Shown here: piece after piece, positions 37,630 to 46,783 of the stretch
How the letters are laid out: each line of letters starts with the position of its first letter
Position numbering within the stretch: position 1 is the stretch's first letter
Origin: Janthinobacterium rivuli
Lineage (GTDB): Bacteria; Pseudomonadota; Gammaproteobacteria; Burkholderiales; Burkholderiaceae_D
Length of the DNA stretch: 64,000 nt
Assembly (NCBI RefSeq): GCF_029690045.1
Contig: NZ_CP121464.1
Span: forward strand, 2,480,001 to 2,544,000
Direction: 5' to 3'
Position numbers and translations under genes: made by a program
Notes under the pieces: generated by a model
Databases searched by the model: none
Told to the model about the DNA's origin: nothing
Seen by the model: the letters and a program-made list of their open reading frames with translations, nothing else

Positions 37630-39870
37630 TCAGGGGGCGGGCGCTTGCGGCGCGGCGGCGGGCAGCTGCAGGGTGAAGGTGGTGCCGCTGCCATCGCCGG
37701 TGCTGCTGGTGGCGTCGATATGGCCGCCCAGCACGCCCGTGACGATGTTGTGCGCCACATGCAGGCCCAGGCCCGAACCGCCGGAACCGAGCTTGGTCGT
37801 GAAGAAGGGGTCGTAGACGTGCACGAGGTCGTCGGCGGCGATGCCCACGCCCGTGTCGGCGATGGACATGGTGATCGTCTTGCCGTCGTCGCTGCCACGC
37901 GCCCTGATGTGAATGGTGCCGCCGCTGCGGCCCTCGAAGGCGTGGCGCAGGCAGTTTTCCAGCAGGTTGCTCAGTACCTGGCCCAAGGGACCGGGATAGC
38001 TGTCCATGGCCAGGCCCTCGGGCACGTCCTGCGTCAGCGTCAAGCCGGCGGCCTTGAGCTGCGTGCACAGGGGCAGCATCAGCTCGGCGACGAACTGGCG
38101 TAGCAGGAAGTGGCGGCGCTGCGAGCTGGCGCGGTCGACGGCGATCTGCTTGAAGCTCGACACGAGGTCGGCGGCGCGCTGCAGGTTGCGCAGCATGATG
38201 GCATCGGCCTCGCTGGCCTGGGTCAGGTAGGCGCCCAGTTCGGAGCGGCGCAAGCCGTCGAGGAAGCTGGCCTGGATTTCGCGCGTGCGTTCGGCCATGG
38301 TGGTGGCCACCACCAGGCCGTTGCCGATCGGCGTATTGAGTTCATGCGCGATGCCGGCCACCAGCGCGCCGAGCGCGGCGAGCTTGTCGCGACGCACCAG
38401 TTCTTCCTGCGTGATGGACAGGTTTTCCAGCGCGGCGGCCAGTTCCAGGTTCGTTTGCTCCGAGTGTTCCTTGGCCAGCGTCAGCGCTGCCGTTCGTTCT
38501 GCCACCAGGTCTTCCAGGTGGGCGCGGTGGCGCTGCAGCTCGCGTTCGTGGCGCATGCGGCCAATCGCGATGCCGGCCAGGTCGGTCGCCGTGTCGATCA
38601 GTTCCAGGTCGCGCGCGTCTGGCTTGCGCACTTCGCGGTAGTACATGGCAAACGAGCCGAGCACGGCGCCATCCTGGCTGAAGATGGGACGCGACCAGCA
38701 GGCGCGCAAGCCGAACGGCGCGGCCAGCTCGCGGTAGGGCGCCCACAGCGGGTCGTGCATGATGTCGGTGACGACCACCGGTTGGCGCAGGAACATGGCC
38801 GTGCCGCAGGAACCCACGCCGTCGCCGATGGCCACGCCTTCGAGCAGGGCCATGTACTCGGGCGGCAGGCTGGGGCCGGCCGCGCTGTGCATGTGGACGC
38901 CGTCGTCGTCGAGCAGCATGATGGAACAGAGCACGCCGCGCGACTGGCCTTCGATCAAGAGCAGCAAGTGGTTCAGGGTGGGGGTCAAGGGCGCGCCCTT
39001 GGCGACCATTTCCAGCAGGGCGCTCTGGCCCGAGCGCATGGCTTCGGCGAGGTTGCGTTCGGTCAAGTCGATGATACGCGCATGCACCAGCTGGCGGCCT
39101 GGCACGGACAATCGCATCAGGCGGATTTCGCAGGCGATCGGGTGGTTGTCGCGATGGCAGCAGCTGGCGCGGAAGACGACGATCTTGCCTTGCAAGGTAT
39201 CGCGGATCTTTTCTTCCAGCAATTGCGGCGAGGCGCGGCCATCGCCCTGATGCCTGGGGAACAGCGGCTCCATGCCGCCTTGCAGCAGCTCGGCCAGCGG
39301 CATGCCGAACAGTTCCTCGGCCAGGTGGTTGGCGTCGATCAGCAGGCCGTTGTCGATATCGAACAGCAGCACGGCGTCGGGCGAACCGGCCAGGATGGAG
39401 TGGTAATTGACTTCCAGCGTTTGCGGATGCAGGGGGCGCGGCGGTGTGACGGCATGCGGCGCGGGCGCCTCGGCCCTGTGCAGCGCCAGTTCCATGAGGA
39501 TTTTTTCCGCCACGTCGCGCGCATTGAAGGGCATCTTGATGTAGTCGGAGGCGCCGGCGCCCACGCTGCGGCCCTGCTCCTCGGCGCTGGGCGTGGCCGA
39601 CATCAGCAGCAGGGGCACGCTGTGGCGTCCGCCCGCATTGCGCAGGCGCATGCAGGTGGCGCCGATATTCGAGCCGGCCAGGGCCGCGTCAAGCAGGATC
39701 AGGTCCGTGCCGCCGGCCGCCAGTTCCACGCCCTCGTCGATATCGCCCGCCAGTCCCGTGCCCAGGTTATGCCGGTCCAGCACATACAGCAGTTCGCGCA
39801 CATCGTTCGGCGAATTGCTGACCAGCAGCACATTGGCCCGGTCGGTGATGGAAGAAATCAACTGATTCAT
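37630..39870 (-). CDS. Receiver-PAS-GAF sensor histidine kinase
   Basis: 746 residues and no membrane segments. Order: receiver domain (about 12-130; Asp61 in LILLDAAL), PAS (about 155-270), GAF (about 290-445; SIMLLDDDG and GVGSCGTAMF), phosphoacceptor helix with His509 in GIAHELNTPIGN, and an ATPase domain with NLLENCLRHAFEG and GSGGSGLGLHVAHNI. A cytoplasmic signalling kinase that both receives and emits phosphoryl groups; input unknown. The small secreted protein gene follows on the same strand. Confidence 0.92.
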   Translation of the reverse strand: MNQLISSITDRANVLLVSNSPNDVRELLYVLDRHNLGTGLAGDIDEGVELAAGGTDLILLDAALAGSNIGATCMRLRNAGGRHSVPLLLMSATPSAEEQGRSVGAGASDYIKMPFNARDVAEKILMELALHRAEAPAPHAVTPPRPLHPQTLEVNYHSILAGSPDAVLLFDIDNGLLIDANHLAEELFGMPLAELLQGGMEPLFPRHQGDGRASPQLLEEKIRDTLQGKIVVFRASCCHRDNHPIACEIRLMRLSVPGRQLVHARIIDLTERNLAEAMRSGQSALLEMVAKGAPLTPTLNHLLLLIEGQSRGVLCSIMLLDDDGVHMHSAAGPSLPPEYMALLEGVAIGDGVGSCGTAMFLRQPVVVTDIMHDPLWAPYRELAAPFGLRACWSRPIFSQDGAVLGSFAMYYREVRKPDARDLELIDTATDLAGIAIGRMRHERELQRHRAHLEDLVAERTAALTLAKEHSEQTNLELAAALENLSITQEELVRRDKLAALGALVAGIAHELNTPIGNGLVVATTMAERTREIQASFLDGLRRSELGAYLTQASEADAIMLRNLQRAADLVSSFKQIAVDRASSQRRHFLLRQFVAELMLPLCTQLKAAGLTLTQDVPEGLAMDSYPGPLGQVLSNLLENCLRHAFEGRSGGTIHIRARGSDDGKTITMSIADTGVGIAADDLVHVYDPFFTTKLGSGGSGLGLHVAHNIVTGVLGGHIDATSSTGDGSGTTFTLQLPAAAPQAPAP

Positions 39871-39972
39871 GGTATCGCGCCCTTACGCGTTTCATGGGCC
39901 TAGTATTACATCAAGGCAAGTAGGAGTAAACGATAATTCTTGATGACCAAAAGCAAGGGTCGCAGCACTCGT

Positions 39973-40398
39973 TCAGGCGGCGTTTTGTGCGGCTTGCGGC
40001 GCCAGATCGGCGCGCGCCTGCTCGATGCGCGGGTAATTATCCTCGATCCAGTCGACCAGCACGGCCAGGCGTTCGGCCGCCTCGCGTCCCAGCGGCGTGA
40101 GGCTGTATTCCACCTTGGGCGGGATCACCAGATACGCTTGGCGCAGCACGAAGCCGTCGCCAGCCAGCGCTTCCAGGGTTTGCGCCAGCATTTTTTCGCT
40201 GACGCCGCCCACTTCACGGCGCAGTTCGCTGAAGCGCCGCGTGCCGCTCAGCAGTAGCACCAGCACCAGCACGGCCCAGCGGCTGGTGAGATGGCTGAGC
40301 ACGGCGCGCGACGGGCAGGCGGCCGCCAGCAGGTGCGCGCCCTGGGTTTGCAGGGCGAGGGCAGCGCGCAGGCTGGCGCCGGGAGTGTCTGTGGACAT
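39973..40398 (-). CDS. HxlR-family repressor (QorR/YtfH type)
   Basis: 141 residues. Winged helix with RWAVLVLVLLLSGTRRFSELRREVGGVSEKMLAQTL, the HxlR core. The Cys (Cys29, in AACPSRAVL) corresponds to the redox Cys of QorR/YodB-like regulators that sense quinones. Its position near the N-terminus fits that subgroup. It is divergent from the QorB-like gene and shares the operator region at 40431-40481. Start ATG 40398 is chosen; the frame is open to 40428. Confidence 0.88.
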   Translation of the reverse strand: MSTDTPGASLRAALALQTQGAHLLAAACPSRAVLSHLTSRWAVLVLVLLLSGTRRFSELRREVGGVSEKMLAQTLEALAGDGFVLRQAYLVIPPKVEYSLTPLGREAAERLAVLVDWIEDNYPRIEQARADLAPQAAQNAA

Positions 40399-40449
40399 GA
40401 TAGTTGGCCTTGTTAGTGGGGAATACATTCATACTTACCAAAAGGTACG

Positions 40450-40481
40450 TACTTACAATAAGTAAGTAATAGTCCTATTAT
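40450..40481 (+). promoter_or_regulatory. Operator/promoter for the HxlR-regulated oxidoreductase
   Basis: Inverted repeat TACTTAC (40450-40456) / GTAAGTA (40462-40468) with a 5-bp spacer. It overlaps a TTACAA -35 (40453-40458) and lies before TATTAT (40476-40481), 17 bp apart. A second imperfect repeat, ACTTACC-AAAA-GGTACGT, lies at about 40434-40451. Confidence 0.7.
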
Positions 40482-40514
40482 AGGGTTTTACCACCCACGT
40501 ACCAAGGAGAAATC

Positions 40515-41366
40515 ATGATCGTCATCACCGGCGCCACAGGCAATCTGGGCCAGCACGTCATCGCCAGCCTGCTCAAGTCCGTTCCTGCCGCCAGCATCAT
40601 CGCCGCCGTGCGCAACCCGGCCAAGGCCGGCAATCTGGCCGCCCAAGGCGTGCAAGTGCGCCAGGCCGATTACAACGATGGCGCCAGCCTCGATGCGGCA
40701 TTCAAGGGCGCGACGAAAATCCTGCTGATTTCGTCGAGCGAAGTGGGCCAGCGCGCGCAGCAGCACCAGAACGTCATCGATGCCGCCAAGCGGGCCGGCG
40801 TGGCCCTGCTGGCCTACACCAGCGTCTTGCGCGCCGACACGTCGCCGCTGGGCCTGGCCGCCGAGCACGTGATCACGGAGGCGGCGATTCGCGCATCCGG
40901 CCTGCCGTACACTTTCCTGCGCAACGGCTGGTACCTGGAAAACCATACGGAACACCTGGCGCCCGTGCTCGAGCATGGCGTCGTGCTGGGCGCGGCGCAA
41001 GACGGGCGTTTCTCGTCGGCCGCGCGTCTTGATTACGCTGCCGCCGCCGCTGCCGTGCTGACAGCGGATAAACCGCAAGCCATCTATGAACTGGCGGGCG
41101 ACCAGGGCTTTACCCTGGCGGAATATGCGGCCGAAGTGGCGCGCCAGTCGGGCAAGCCGATTGTGTATAAAGATTTGCCGCAGGCGGACTTCAAGGCGGC
41201 GCTGGTGGGCGTGGGTGTGCCGGAAGGCTTTGCCGACCTGCTGGCTGATTCCGATGCGGGCGCGGCCAAGGGCGGCCTGGAAGACCATGGCAAGCAATTG
41301 AGCGCGCTGATCGGCCGTCCGACGACGAGCCTGCTTGACGCCGTGAAGGCGGCGCTGGCCAAATAA
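40515..41366 (+). CDS. NAD(P)H:quinone oxidoreductase QorB/YtfG-like
   Basis: 283 residues. NmrA-like SDR with the nucleotide-binding motif ITGATGNLGQHVI at the N-terminus and a GLPYTFLRNGWYLEN segment as in QorB. QorB/YtfG reduces quinones with NADPH. The divergent HxlR gene and the shared palindromic operator support quinone- or oxidant-responsive expression. AAGGAG precedes the ATG. It ends into a bidirectional terminator. Confidence 0.9.
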   Translation: MIVITGATGNLGQHVIASLLKSVPAASIIAAVRNPAKAGNLAAQGVQVRQADYNDGASLDAAFKGATKILLISSSEVGQRAQQHQNVIDAAKRAGVALLAYTSVLRADTSPLGLAAEHVITEAAIRASGLPYTFLRNGWYLENHTEHLAPVLEHGVVLGAAQDGRFSSAARLDYAAAAAAVLTADKPQAIYELAGDQGFTLAEYAAEVARQSGKPIVYKDLPQADFKAALVGVGVPEGFADLLADSDAGAAKGGLEDHGKQLSALIGRPTTSLLDAVKAALAK

Positions 41367-41402
41367 GGGGAGGGTGCCGCAGGGATGCGGCATTCTGGAA
41401 TG

Positions 41403-41440
41403 AAAAAAGCCGCAAACTCGTGAAAGTTTGCGGCTTTTTT
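41403..41440. terminator. Bidirectional terminator (copy 1)
   Basis: Stem GCCGCAAACT (41409-41418) / AGTTTGCGGC (41425-41434), loop CGTGAA, flanked by six T residues on one side and six A on the other. Ends the QorB-like gene on the plus strand and the tRNA array on the minus strand. Confidence 0.85.
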
Positions 41441-41453
41441 GCGAATTAGGTAA

Positions 41454-41538
41454 TGGTGCCCACGAAGGGACTCGAACCCCTACACCCGAAGGCACATGGA
41501 CCTGAACCATGCGCGTCTACCAATTCCGCCACGTGGGC
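41454..41538 (-). tRNA. tRNA-Leu(CAG), copy 1
   Basis: 85 nt with acceptor stem GCCCACG/CGTGGGC and encoded CCA. The anticodon stem CATGG/CCATG carries loop TTCAGGT, giving anticodon CAG. The long variable arm (TGTGCCTTCGGGTGTA region) fits a class II tRNA-Leu. Confidence 0.95.
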
Positions 41539-41606
41539 ACTGATGCTGCTTACAACGATATCTCACTACTGTACTGCGGACTACAACGAAAACAACTCGT
41601 TGCTGG

Positions 41607-41691
41607 TGGTGCCCACGAAGGGACTCGAACCCCTACACCCGAAGGCACATGGACCTGAACCATGCGCGTCTACCAATTCCGCCACGTGGGC
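41607..41691 (-). tRNA. tRNA-Leu(CAG), copy 2
   Basis: Identical to copy 1 over 85 nt, including CCA; 153 bp from it. Confidence 0.95.
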
Positions 41692-41760
41692 ATTGTGTTG
41701 CTTGTTACTGCTATCTTACTACTGTACTGCGGATCACAACAATGAACAACTTGTTGCTGG

Positions 41761-41845
41761 TGGTGCCCACGAAGGGACTCGAACCCCTACACCCGAAGGC
41801 ACATGGACCTGAACCATGCGCGTCTACCAATTCCGCCACGTGGGC
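41761..41845 (-). tRNA. tRNA-Leu(CAG), copy 3
   Basis: Identical to copy 1 over 85 nt; 154 bp from copy 2. Confidence 0.95.
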
Positions 41846-42096
41846 ATTGTTACTACTTGCTGCTTGTCGCTGCGTGTTCTGCAGCGAGGACAAAATCATA
41901 AGGGCTGGCGCGCATTCGGTCAATCAACATTTTGCACTTTTCTTCAAGAAACATGTTTTTTCGTCTGAAAAGGGCTGTTCCCTATGAAAAATGGCTGGAT
42001 CTGCCTCTTTTTTCAGCGCTTTTCCGCAGCTTTCCGTCCGTACGCGTGTCAGGTGATCCGGCTGCCTGGAGGGGAGTGCTTTTTGCTGCGGAAATG

Positions 42097-42134
42097 AAAA
42101 AAGCCGCAAACTCGTGAAAGTTTGCGGCCTTTTT
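42097..42134. terminator. Bidirectional terminator (copy 2)
   Basis: Same 10-bp stem and CGTGAA loop as copy 1 (arms 42103-42112 and 42119-42128), with a CTTTTT run in place of TTTTTT. It splits the array so that copy 4 may end here, separately from copies 1-3. Confidence 0.8.
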
Positions 42135-42147
42135 GCGAATTAGGTAA

Positions 42148-42232
42148 TGGTGCCCACGAAGGGACTCGAACCCCTACACCCGAAGGCACATGGACCTGAA
42201 CCATGCGCGTCTACCAATTCCGCCACGTGGGC
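42148..42232 (-). tRNA. tRNA-Leu(CAG), copy 4
   Basis: Identical to copy 1 over 85 nt. It is the first copy in the direction of transcription; a TATAAT hexamer on the minus strand (42285-42290) lies 53 bp upstream. Confidence 0.95.
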
Positions 42233-42284
42233 ACTGATGCTGCTATTACTACTTGTTGAAAAATAACTTCACAACAATTCTGCT

Positions 42285-42290
42285 ATTATA
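42285..42290 (-). promoter_or_regulatory. Candidate -10 element for the tRNA-Leu array
   Basis: Perfect TATAAT on the minus strand, 53 bp before the 5' end of tRNA copy 4; no good -35 is visible. The 42291-42620 stretch holds no gene I can support. It contains a 12-bp palindrome GTCAATATTGAC at 42547-42558, flanked by CACC and GGTG, 63 bp before rnr. Confidence 0.5.
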
Positions 42291-42620
42291 GCGACTTGAA
42301 GAGTTTTGCGCCAGATGAGCTTTCGCTCCATACTGCACATCAACCCTGTACCGCTTTCCTGCAACTGCATTCCCGTGAAGGTTTGTCGCTGCAAGAGACC
42401 GAGATTATAGAGCAATATTTGCCGAAGTCAAATGCATTGCGCAGCTTTTCTCCTTTTTTTCATCGGCGGGGCACTTGTTCGGTTTCCGCTACGCTGTCCG
42501 TTAGGCAAACCAAGGCGTCCTCCGGTACACTACCGGACATCACCGTGTCAATATTGACGGTGATGTCATCGGTCTTTGTCTTCCGTTTGATCACTGTCAA
42601 TAACAACTATAGAAATACTT

Positions 42621-45131
42621 TTGAGCCAAAATACCCACACCATCCCCAGCCGGGAGGACATTCTCGGCATATTCCGCAGCGTCAGCGCGCCTCTCGACCC
42701 GCAGTCTCTCGGGAAAACGCTGCAAGTGCATGCCGATTCCATGGATGTCCTGGTCCGTCGCCTGAAGGCGATGGAGCGCGACGGCCAGCTCAAGTCTGAC
42801 GCCAGCGGTGTTTTCAGCCTGGCCGACCAGAGCGCGCTTGTCGCCGGTCGCGTCACCAGCCACCGCGATGGCTTCGGCTTCGTCATTCCCGACGACGCCA
42901 GCGCCGACCTGTTCCTGCCCGAGAAAGAAATGCAGAAAGTACTGCATGGCGACAAGGTCATGGCCCGCATCGTCGGCACGGACCGCCGCGGCCGCCCTGA
43001 AGGCACGATCGTCGAAGTCACCTACCGCGCCAACACCCACGTCATCGGCCGTTTGATCCATGAAAACGGCACCTGGGTCGTGGCGCCGGAAGACCAGCGC
43101 ATCGGCCAGGACATCCTCGTCACCGGTTCGGTCGGCAAGGCAAAAGCCGGCCAGATCGTCAGCGTCGAACTGACCGAGCAACCGATGCGCTTCAAACAGC
43201 CGGTCGGCAAGATCGTCGAAGTGCTCGGTGCGCTCGATGATCCCGGCATGGAAATTGAAATTGCTGTGCGCAAATTCAACGTGCCGCACATCTTTTCCGC
43301 CGCCGCCCTCAAGCAAGCTGAAAAGCTGCCGTTCGAAGTGCGCGCCGCCGACCTGAAAGACCGTGTTGACCTGCGCGACGTGCCTTTGGTGACCATCGAT
43401 GGCGAGGACGCGCGCGATTTCGACGACGCCGTGTATTGCGAACCCGTCAAGATCGGCCGCGCCAACTGCTTCCGCCTGATCGTGGCAATTGCCGACGTCA
43501 GCCATTACGTGAAACCGAACGACGCGCTCGATGCCGATGCGCTCGAACGCAGCACGTCCGTCTACTTCCCGCGCCGCGTGATCCCGATGCTGCCGGAAAA
43601 ACTGTCGAATGGTTTGTGCTCGCTGAACCCGGCCGTCGACCGCCTGACCCTCGTCTGCGACGCCGTCGTCAGCGACAAGGGCGAGCTGAAGGCGTACCAG
43701 TTCTACCCGGCCGTGATCCACTCTGCCGCGCGTCTCACGTATGACGAAGTCGCTGCCGTGCTGGGCAACACCAAGGGCCCCGAAGCGGCACGCCGCGCGG
43801 ACATCCTGCCGCACCTGCAGAACCTGGAAGCCGTCTACCGTGCCTTGCTGAAAGCGCGCACGGAGCGGGGCGCCATCGATTTCGAGACGACGGAAACCTA
43901 TATCGTCTGCAATACGGCTGGCAAGATCGAAAAGATCATCCCCCGCACGCGCAACGAAGCGCACAAGATCATCGAAGAGTGCATGCTGGCGGCCAACGTC
44001 TGCGCGGCCGATCTGTTGCTGCGCAACAAGCATCCAGGCACGTACCGCATCCACGCCAGCCCGACCAAGGAAAAGCTCACGCAAGTGCGCACCTTCCTCA
44101 AGCAAGTCGGCCTGAACCTGACGGGCGGCGACACGCCATCGGCATCCGATTACCAGACCCTGATGCAGCAGATCAAGCAGCGTCCCGACGCGGCCCTGCT
44201 GCAAACGATGCTGTTGCGCTCGATGCAGCAAGCCGTCTACAGCCCGGACAATATCGGCCACTTCGGCCTGGCGTACGAGGCTTATGCCCACTTCACCAGC
44301 CCGATCCGCCGCTATCCCGACCTGCTGACGCACCGCGCCATCAAGGCCATTCTGCAAGGCAAGAAATACGAGCCGAAGCTGTCCGAGAAGACCGTGCTGA
44401 ACACCAACGTGTCGAACGCCACGCGCAAGCAGCAGGCCAAGGACAAGGCCGACGGCAAGCCGAAAAAGACGGATCTGACGATCTGGGACGCGCTGGGCGT
44501 GCATTGCTCGGCCAACGAGCGCCGCGCCGACGAAGCGTCGCGCGACGTCGAAGCCTGGCTGAAGTGCTACTTCATGCAAGACAAGCTGGGCGAGGAGTTC
44601 ACCGGCACGATCACCGGCGTGACCACCTTCGGCGTGTTCGTGCAACTCGACACCCTGTTTGTCGAAGGCCTGGTGCACGTCACCGAGCTGGGCACCGACT
44701 ACTTCCAGTACGACGATGCGCGCCATGAATTGCGCGGCGAACGCACGGGCAAGCGCTACCAGTTGACGGACCGTCTGACGGTGCAAGTGGCACGTGTCGA
44801 CCTGGAAACGCGCAAGATCGACCTGCGTTTGGTGACCGATGCGGAACTGGCGGGCGAAGAAGCGCCAGCCAAGCAAGCTGGCGGCAAGCGCAAGGGTGAA
44901 AAGAAATCGATGGTCAAGCCCGGTCCCGCGACCGAGCAGCGCCACGAGATCAAAACCAGCGTCAATGGCGGCAAGGGTTCCGGCGGCCGTTCCAACGGCG
45001 CCAAGCCTGTTGCCAAGGAAGTCCCCAAGGCAGCCGCGCCGAAGCGCAGCAAGAAACCAGCCGCGGCACCCGCTGCGGCGGCACCACGTGCAGCAAAAAC
45101 TGTATCAAAATCAAGCAAGAACAAGCGATAA
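42621..45131 (+). CDS. rnr: Ribonuclease R
   Basis: 836 residues. Order: winged-helix N-terminus (starting MSQNTHTIPSREDILGIFR), cold-shock domains (about 75-220), the RNB catalytic domain with its Asp cluster in TIDGEDARDFDDAV and NCFRLIVAIADVSHYV, an S1 domain (about 640-730, with GTITGVTTFGVFVQLD) and a Lys/Ala-rich tail. It is a 3'-5' exoribonuclease that degrades structured RNA. The start is TTG 42621; the N-terminus matches the family. rlmB follows by 15 bp, a common pairing. Confidence 0.97.
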   Translation: MSQNTHTIPSREDILGIFRSVSAPLDPQSLGKTLQVHADSMDVLVRRLKAMERDGQLKSDASGVFSLADQSALVAGRVTSHRDGFGFVIPDDASADLFLPEKEMQKVLHGDKVMARIVGTDRRGRPEGTIVEVTYRANTHVIGRLIHENGTWVVAPEDQRIGQDILVTGSVGKAKAGQIVSVELTEQPMRFKQPVGKIVEVLGALDDPGMEIEIAVRKFNVPHIFSAAALKQAEKLPFEVRAADLKDRVDLRDVPLVTIDGEDARDFDDAVYCEPVKIGRANCFRLIVAIADVSHYVKPNDALDADALERSTSVYFPRRVIPMLPEKLSNGLCSLNPAVDRLTLVCDAVVSDKGELKAYQFYPAVIHSAARLTYDEVAAVLGNTKGPEAARRADILPHLQNLEAVYRALLKARTERGAIDFETTETYIVCNTAGKIEKIIPRTRNEAHKIIEECMLAANVCAADLLLRNKHPGTYRIHASPTKEKLTQVRTFLKQVGLNLTGGDTPSASDYQTLMQQIKQRPDAALLQTMLLRSMQQAVYSPDNIGHFGLAYEAYAHFTSPIRRYPDLLTHRAIKAILQGKKYEPKLSEKTVLNTNVSNATRKQQAKDKADGKPKKTDLTIWDALGVHCSANERRADEASRDVEAWLKCYFMQDKLGEEFTGTITGVTTFGVFVQLDTLFVEGLVHVTELGTDYFQYDDARHELRGERTGKRYQLTDRLTVQVARVDLETRKIDLRLVTDAELAGEEAPAKQAGGKRKGEKKSMVKPGPATEQRHEIKTSVNGGKGSGGRSNGAKPVAKEVPKAAAPKRSKKPAAAPAAAAPRAAKTVSKSSKNKR

Positions 45132-45146
45132 AAGAAACGATAACAA

Positions 45147-45890
45147 ATGAAGAATAAAATGATTTTCGGCTTCCACGCCGTCACCTCGCGTCTGCGTCAT
45201 GAAGCGTCGTCCGTGGAAGAAATTTTCGTCGATGCCAGCCGCGTCGACGGCCGCATGAAGGACATGATCGCCGCCGCCAAGGCTGCCAACGTGCGCGTCA
45301 TGCCCGTCGATTCGTCGCGTCTGGACAAGATCGTCGGCACGCGCCGCCACCAGGGCGTGATCGCGTTTGCCTCGCAACTGTCGCTGGCGCGCAATCTCGA
45401 TGAGCTGCTGGACGCCATCGACGGCCCGCCGCTGCTGTTGATTCTCGACGGCATCACCGACCCGCACAACCTGGGCGCCTGCCTGCGCGTGGCCGACGGC
45501 GTCGGCGCACATGCCGTCATCGTGCCGAAGGACCGCGCCGTGGGCTTGAACGCCACGGCCGCCAAGGTCGCCAGCGGCGCCGCCGAAACCGTCCCGTACA
45601 TCACCGTGACGAATCTGGCGCGCACCATGCGTGAATTGAAGGATCGCGGCATCTGGCTGATCGGCACCTCGGACGACGGCGAAAAAGGCTTGTACGAAGC
45701 CGATTTCACGGGCCCGACGGCTCTCGTCATGGGTTCCGAAGGCGAAGGCATGCGCCGCTTGACGCGCGACACCTGCGACATCCTCGTCAGCATCCCGATG
45801 TTCGGCTCCGTCGAGAGTCTGAACGTGTCGGTCGCTTCCGGTGTCTGTCTCTACGAAGCGCGCCGCCAGCGGATTGCTTTAGAAGCATAA
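45147..45890 (+). CDS. rlmB: 23S rRNA (guanosine-2251-2'-O)-methyltransferase RlmB
   Basis: 247 residues of the SpoU/TrmH superfamily. An N-terminal L30e-like domain (1-75) precedes the SPOUT motifs [36 protein letters not shown] and [15 protein letters not shown]. It methylates G2251 in the ribosomal P loop. Co-transcription with rnr is likely, as in many proteobacteria. Confidence 0.96.
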   Translation: MKNKMIFGFHAVTSRLRHEASSVEEIFVDASRVDGRMKDMIAAAKAANVRVMPVDSSRLDKIVGTRRHQGVIAFASQLSLARNLDELLDAIDGPPLLLILDGITDPHNLGACLRVADGVGAHAVIVPKDRAVGLNATAAKVASGAAETVPYITVTNLARTMRELKDRGIWLIGTSDDGEKGLYEADFTGPTALVMGSEGEGMRRLTRDTCDILVSIPMFGSVESLNVSVASGVCLYEARRQRIALEA

Positions 45891-45903
45891 GCTAGCGTCA
45901 CTT

Positions 45904-45930
45904 GGGGTCAGACCCGTCGGGTCTGACCCC
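45904..45930. repeat. Palindrome GGGGTCAGACCC-GTC-GGGTCTGACCCC, copy 2
   Basis: Perfect 12-bp stem with a 3-nt loop between rlmB and cysE. Same arms as the repeat at 10559-10622, but compact. It could act as a terminator-like hairpin, though no T tract follows. Confidence 0.8.
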
Positions 45931-46023
45931 AGCTTGCCGTTGAGGAGCCTCTCGACGTCAGCCCCTCCAGCATTCCCCCTCCGAATACGCTACCATTTGC
46001 GTTCCACCTTATTCATTGTCATT

Positions 46024-46773
46024 ATGTTCCACCACCTGCGCGAAGACATCAACAGCATCATCGAACGTGACCCGGCCGCCCGCAATGGCTGGGAGGTGCT
46101 GACCTGTTATCCCGGCTTGCACGCCATCGTCATGCATGGCTGGGCGCACTGGTGCTGGACGCGGCACATGAAGTGGGTAGGGCGCTTCATTTCGTATATC
46201 GCCCGCATCATCACGGGCATCGAGATCCATCCGGGCGCGGTCATCGGCAGGCGCGTCTTCATCGACCATGGCTTCGGCGTGGTGATCGGCGAGACGGCCG
46301 TCGTCGGCGACGACTGCACCATCTACCAGGGCGTTACTTTGGGCGGCACCTCGCTGCACAGCGGCGCCAAGCGCCATCCGACCCTCGAGCGCGGCGTCAT
46401 CGTCGGCGCCGGCGCGCAGGTGCTGGGCAGCTTCACGGTGGGCGAGTACGCCAAGGTGGGTTCGAACGCCGTGCTGTTGAAACCCGTGCCGTCCGGCGCG
46501 ACGGCCGTCGGCAACCCCGCGCACATCGTGCAAAAGGATGTCAGCGCCCTGCGCGAGGGCAGCACGGCCCATTTGTTCGCCGCGTATGGCGTCACGCCCA
46601 ACGGCGACGATCCGCTGTCGAAAGCCCTGCAAGGCTTGATCACGCATGCCGTGGCACAGGAACAGCGCATCGAAACCATCCTCGCCACCCTGAAGGCGGC
46701 CGGTATCTGCTGCCAGGCTGTGCCCGAGTGTGATAAATTCGATTCCGAGCAAATGAACAAGCTGGTTGATTAA
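46024..46773 (+). CDS. cysE: Serine O-acetyltransferase
   Basis: 249 residues. An N-terminal helical region (starting MFHHLREDINSIIERDPAAR) precedes a left-handed beta-helix with hexapeptide repeats (GVVIGETAVVGDDCTIYQGVTLGG). It makes O-acetylserine for cysteine synthesis. It is the shorter CysE form. The frame is open to 45934, but ATG 46024 is the family start; yceH follows 10 bp later. Confidence 0.95.
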   Translation: MFHHLREDINSIIERDPAARNGWEVLTCYPGLHAIVMHGWAHWCWTRHMKWVGRFISYIARIITGIEIHPGAVIGRRVFIDHGFGVVIGETAVVGDDCTIYQGVTLGGTSLHSGAKRHPTLERGVIVGAGAQVLGSFTVGEYAKVGSNAVLLKPVPSGATAVGNPAHIVQKDVSALREGSTAHLFAAYGVTPNGDDPLSKALQGLITHAVAQEQRIETILATLKAAGICCQAVPECDKFDSEQMNKLVD

Positions 46774-46783
46774 GGATACAGGC

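Larger units (their letters stand above)
41399..42244. repeat. Tandem duplication block of the tRNA-Leu array
   Basis: Segment 41399-41550 (terminator plus tRNA plus flank, 152 bp) recurs at 42093-42244 at a constant 694-bp offset, with only one visible mismatch in the T run. The first three tRNA copies are spaced 153 and 154 bp and share flank sequence (ACTACTGTACTGCGG and TTGCTGGTGG). The array therefore grew by repeated duplication. The 41846-42092 stretch shows no gene. Confidence 0.8.

Noticed and set aside
41454..42232. Regular repeats spaced by about 153 bp, resembling a CRISPR-like array
   Set aside because: The repeats are 85-nt tRNA-Leu genes with CCA ends and the spacers are related to each other, not unique.
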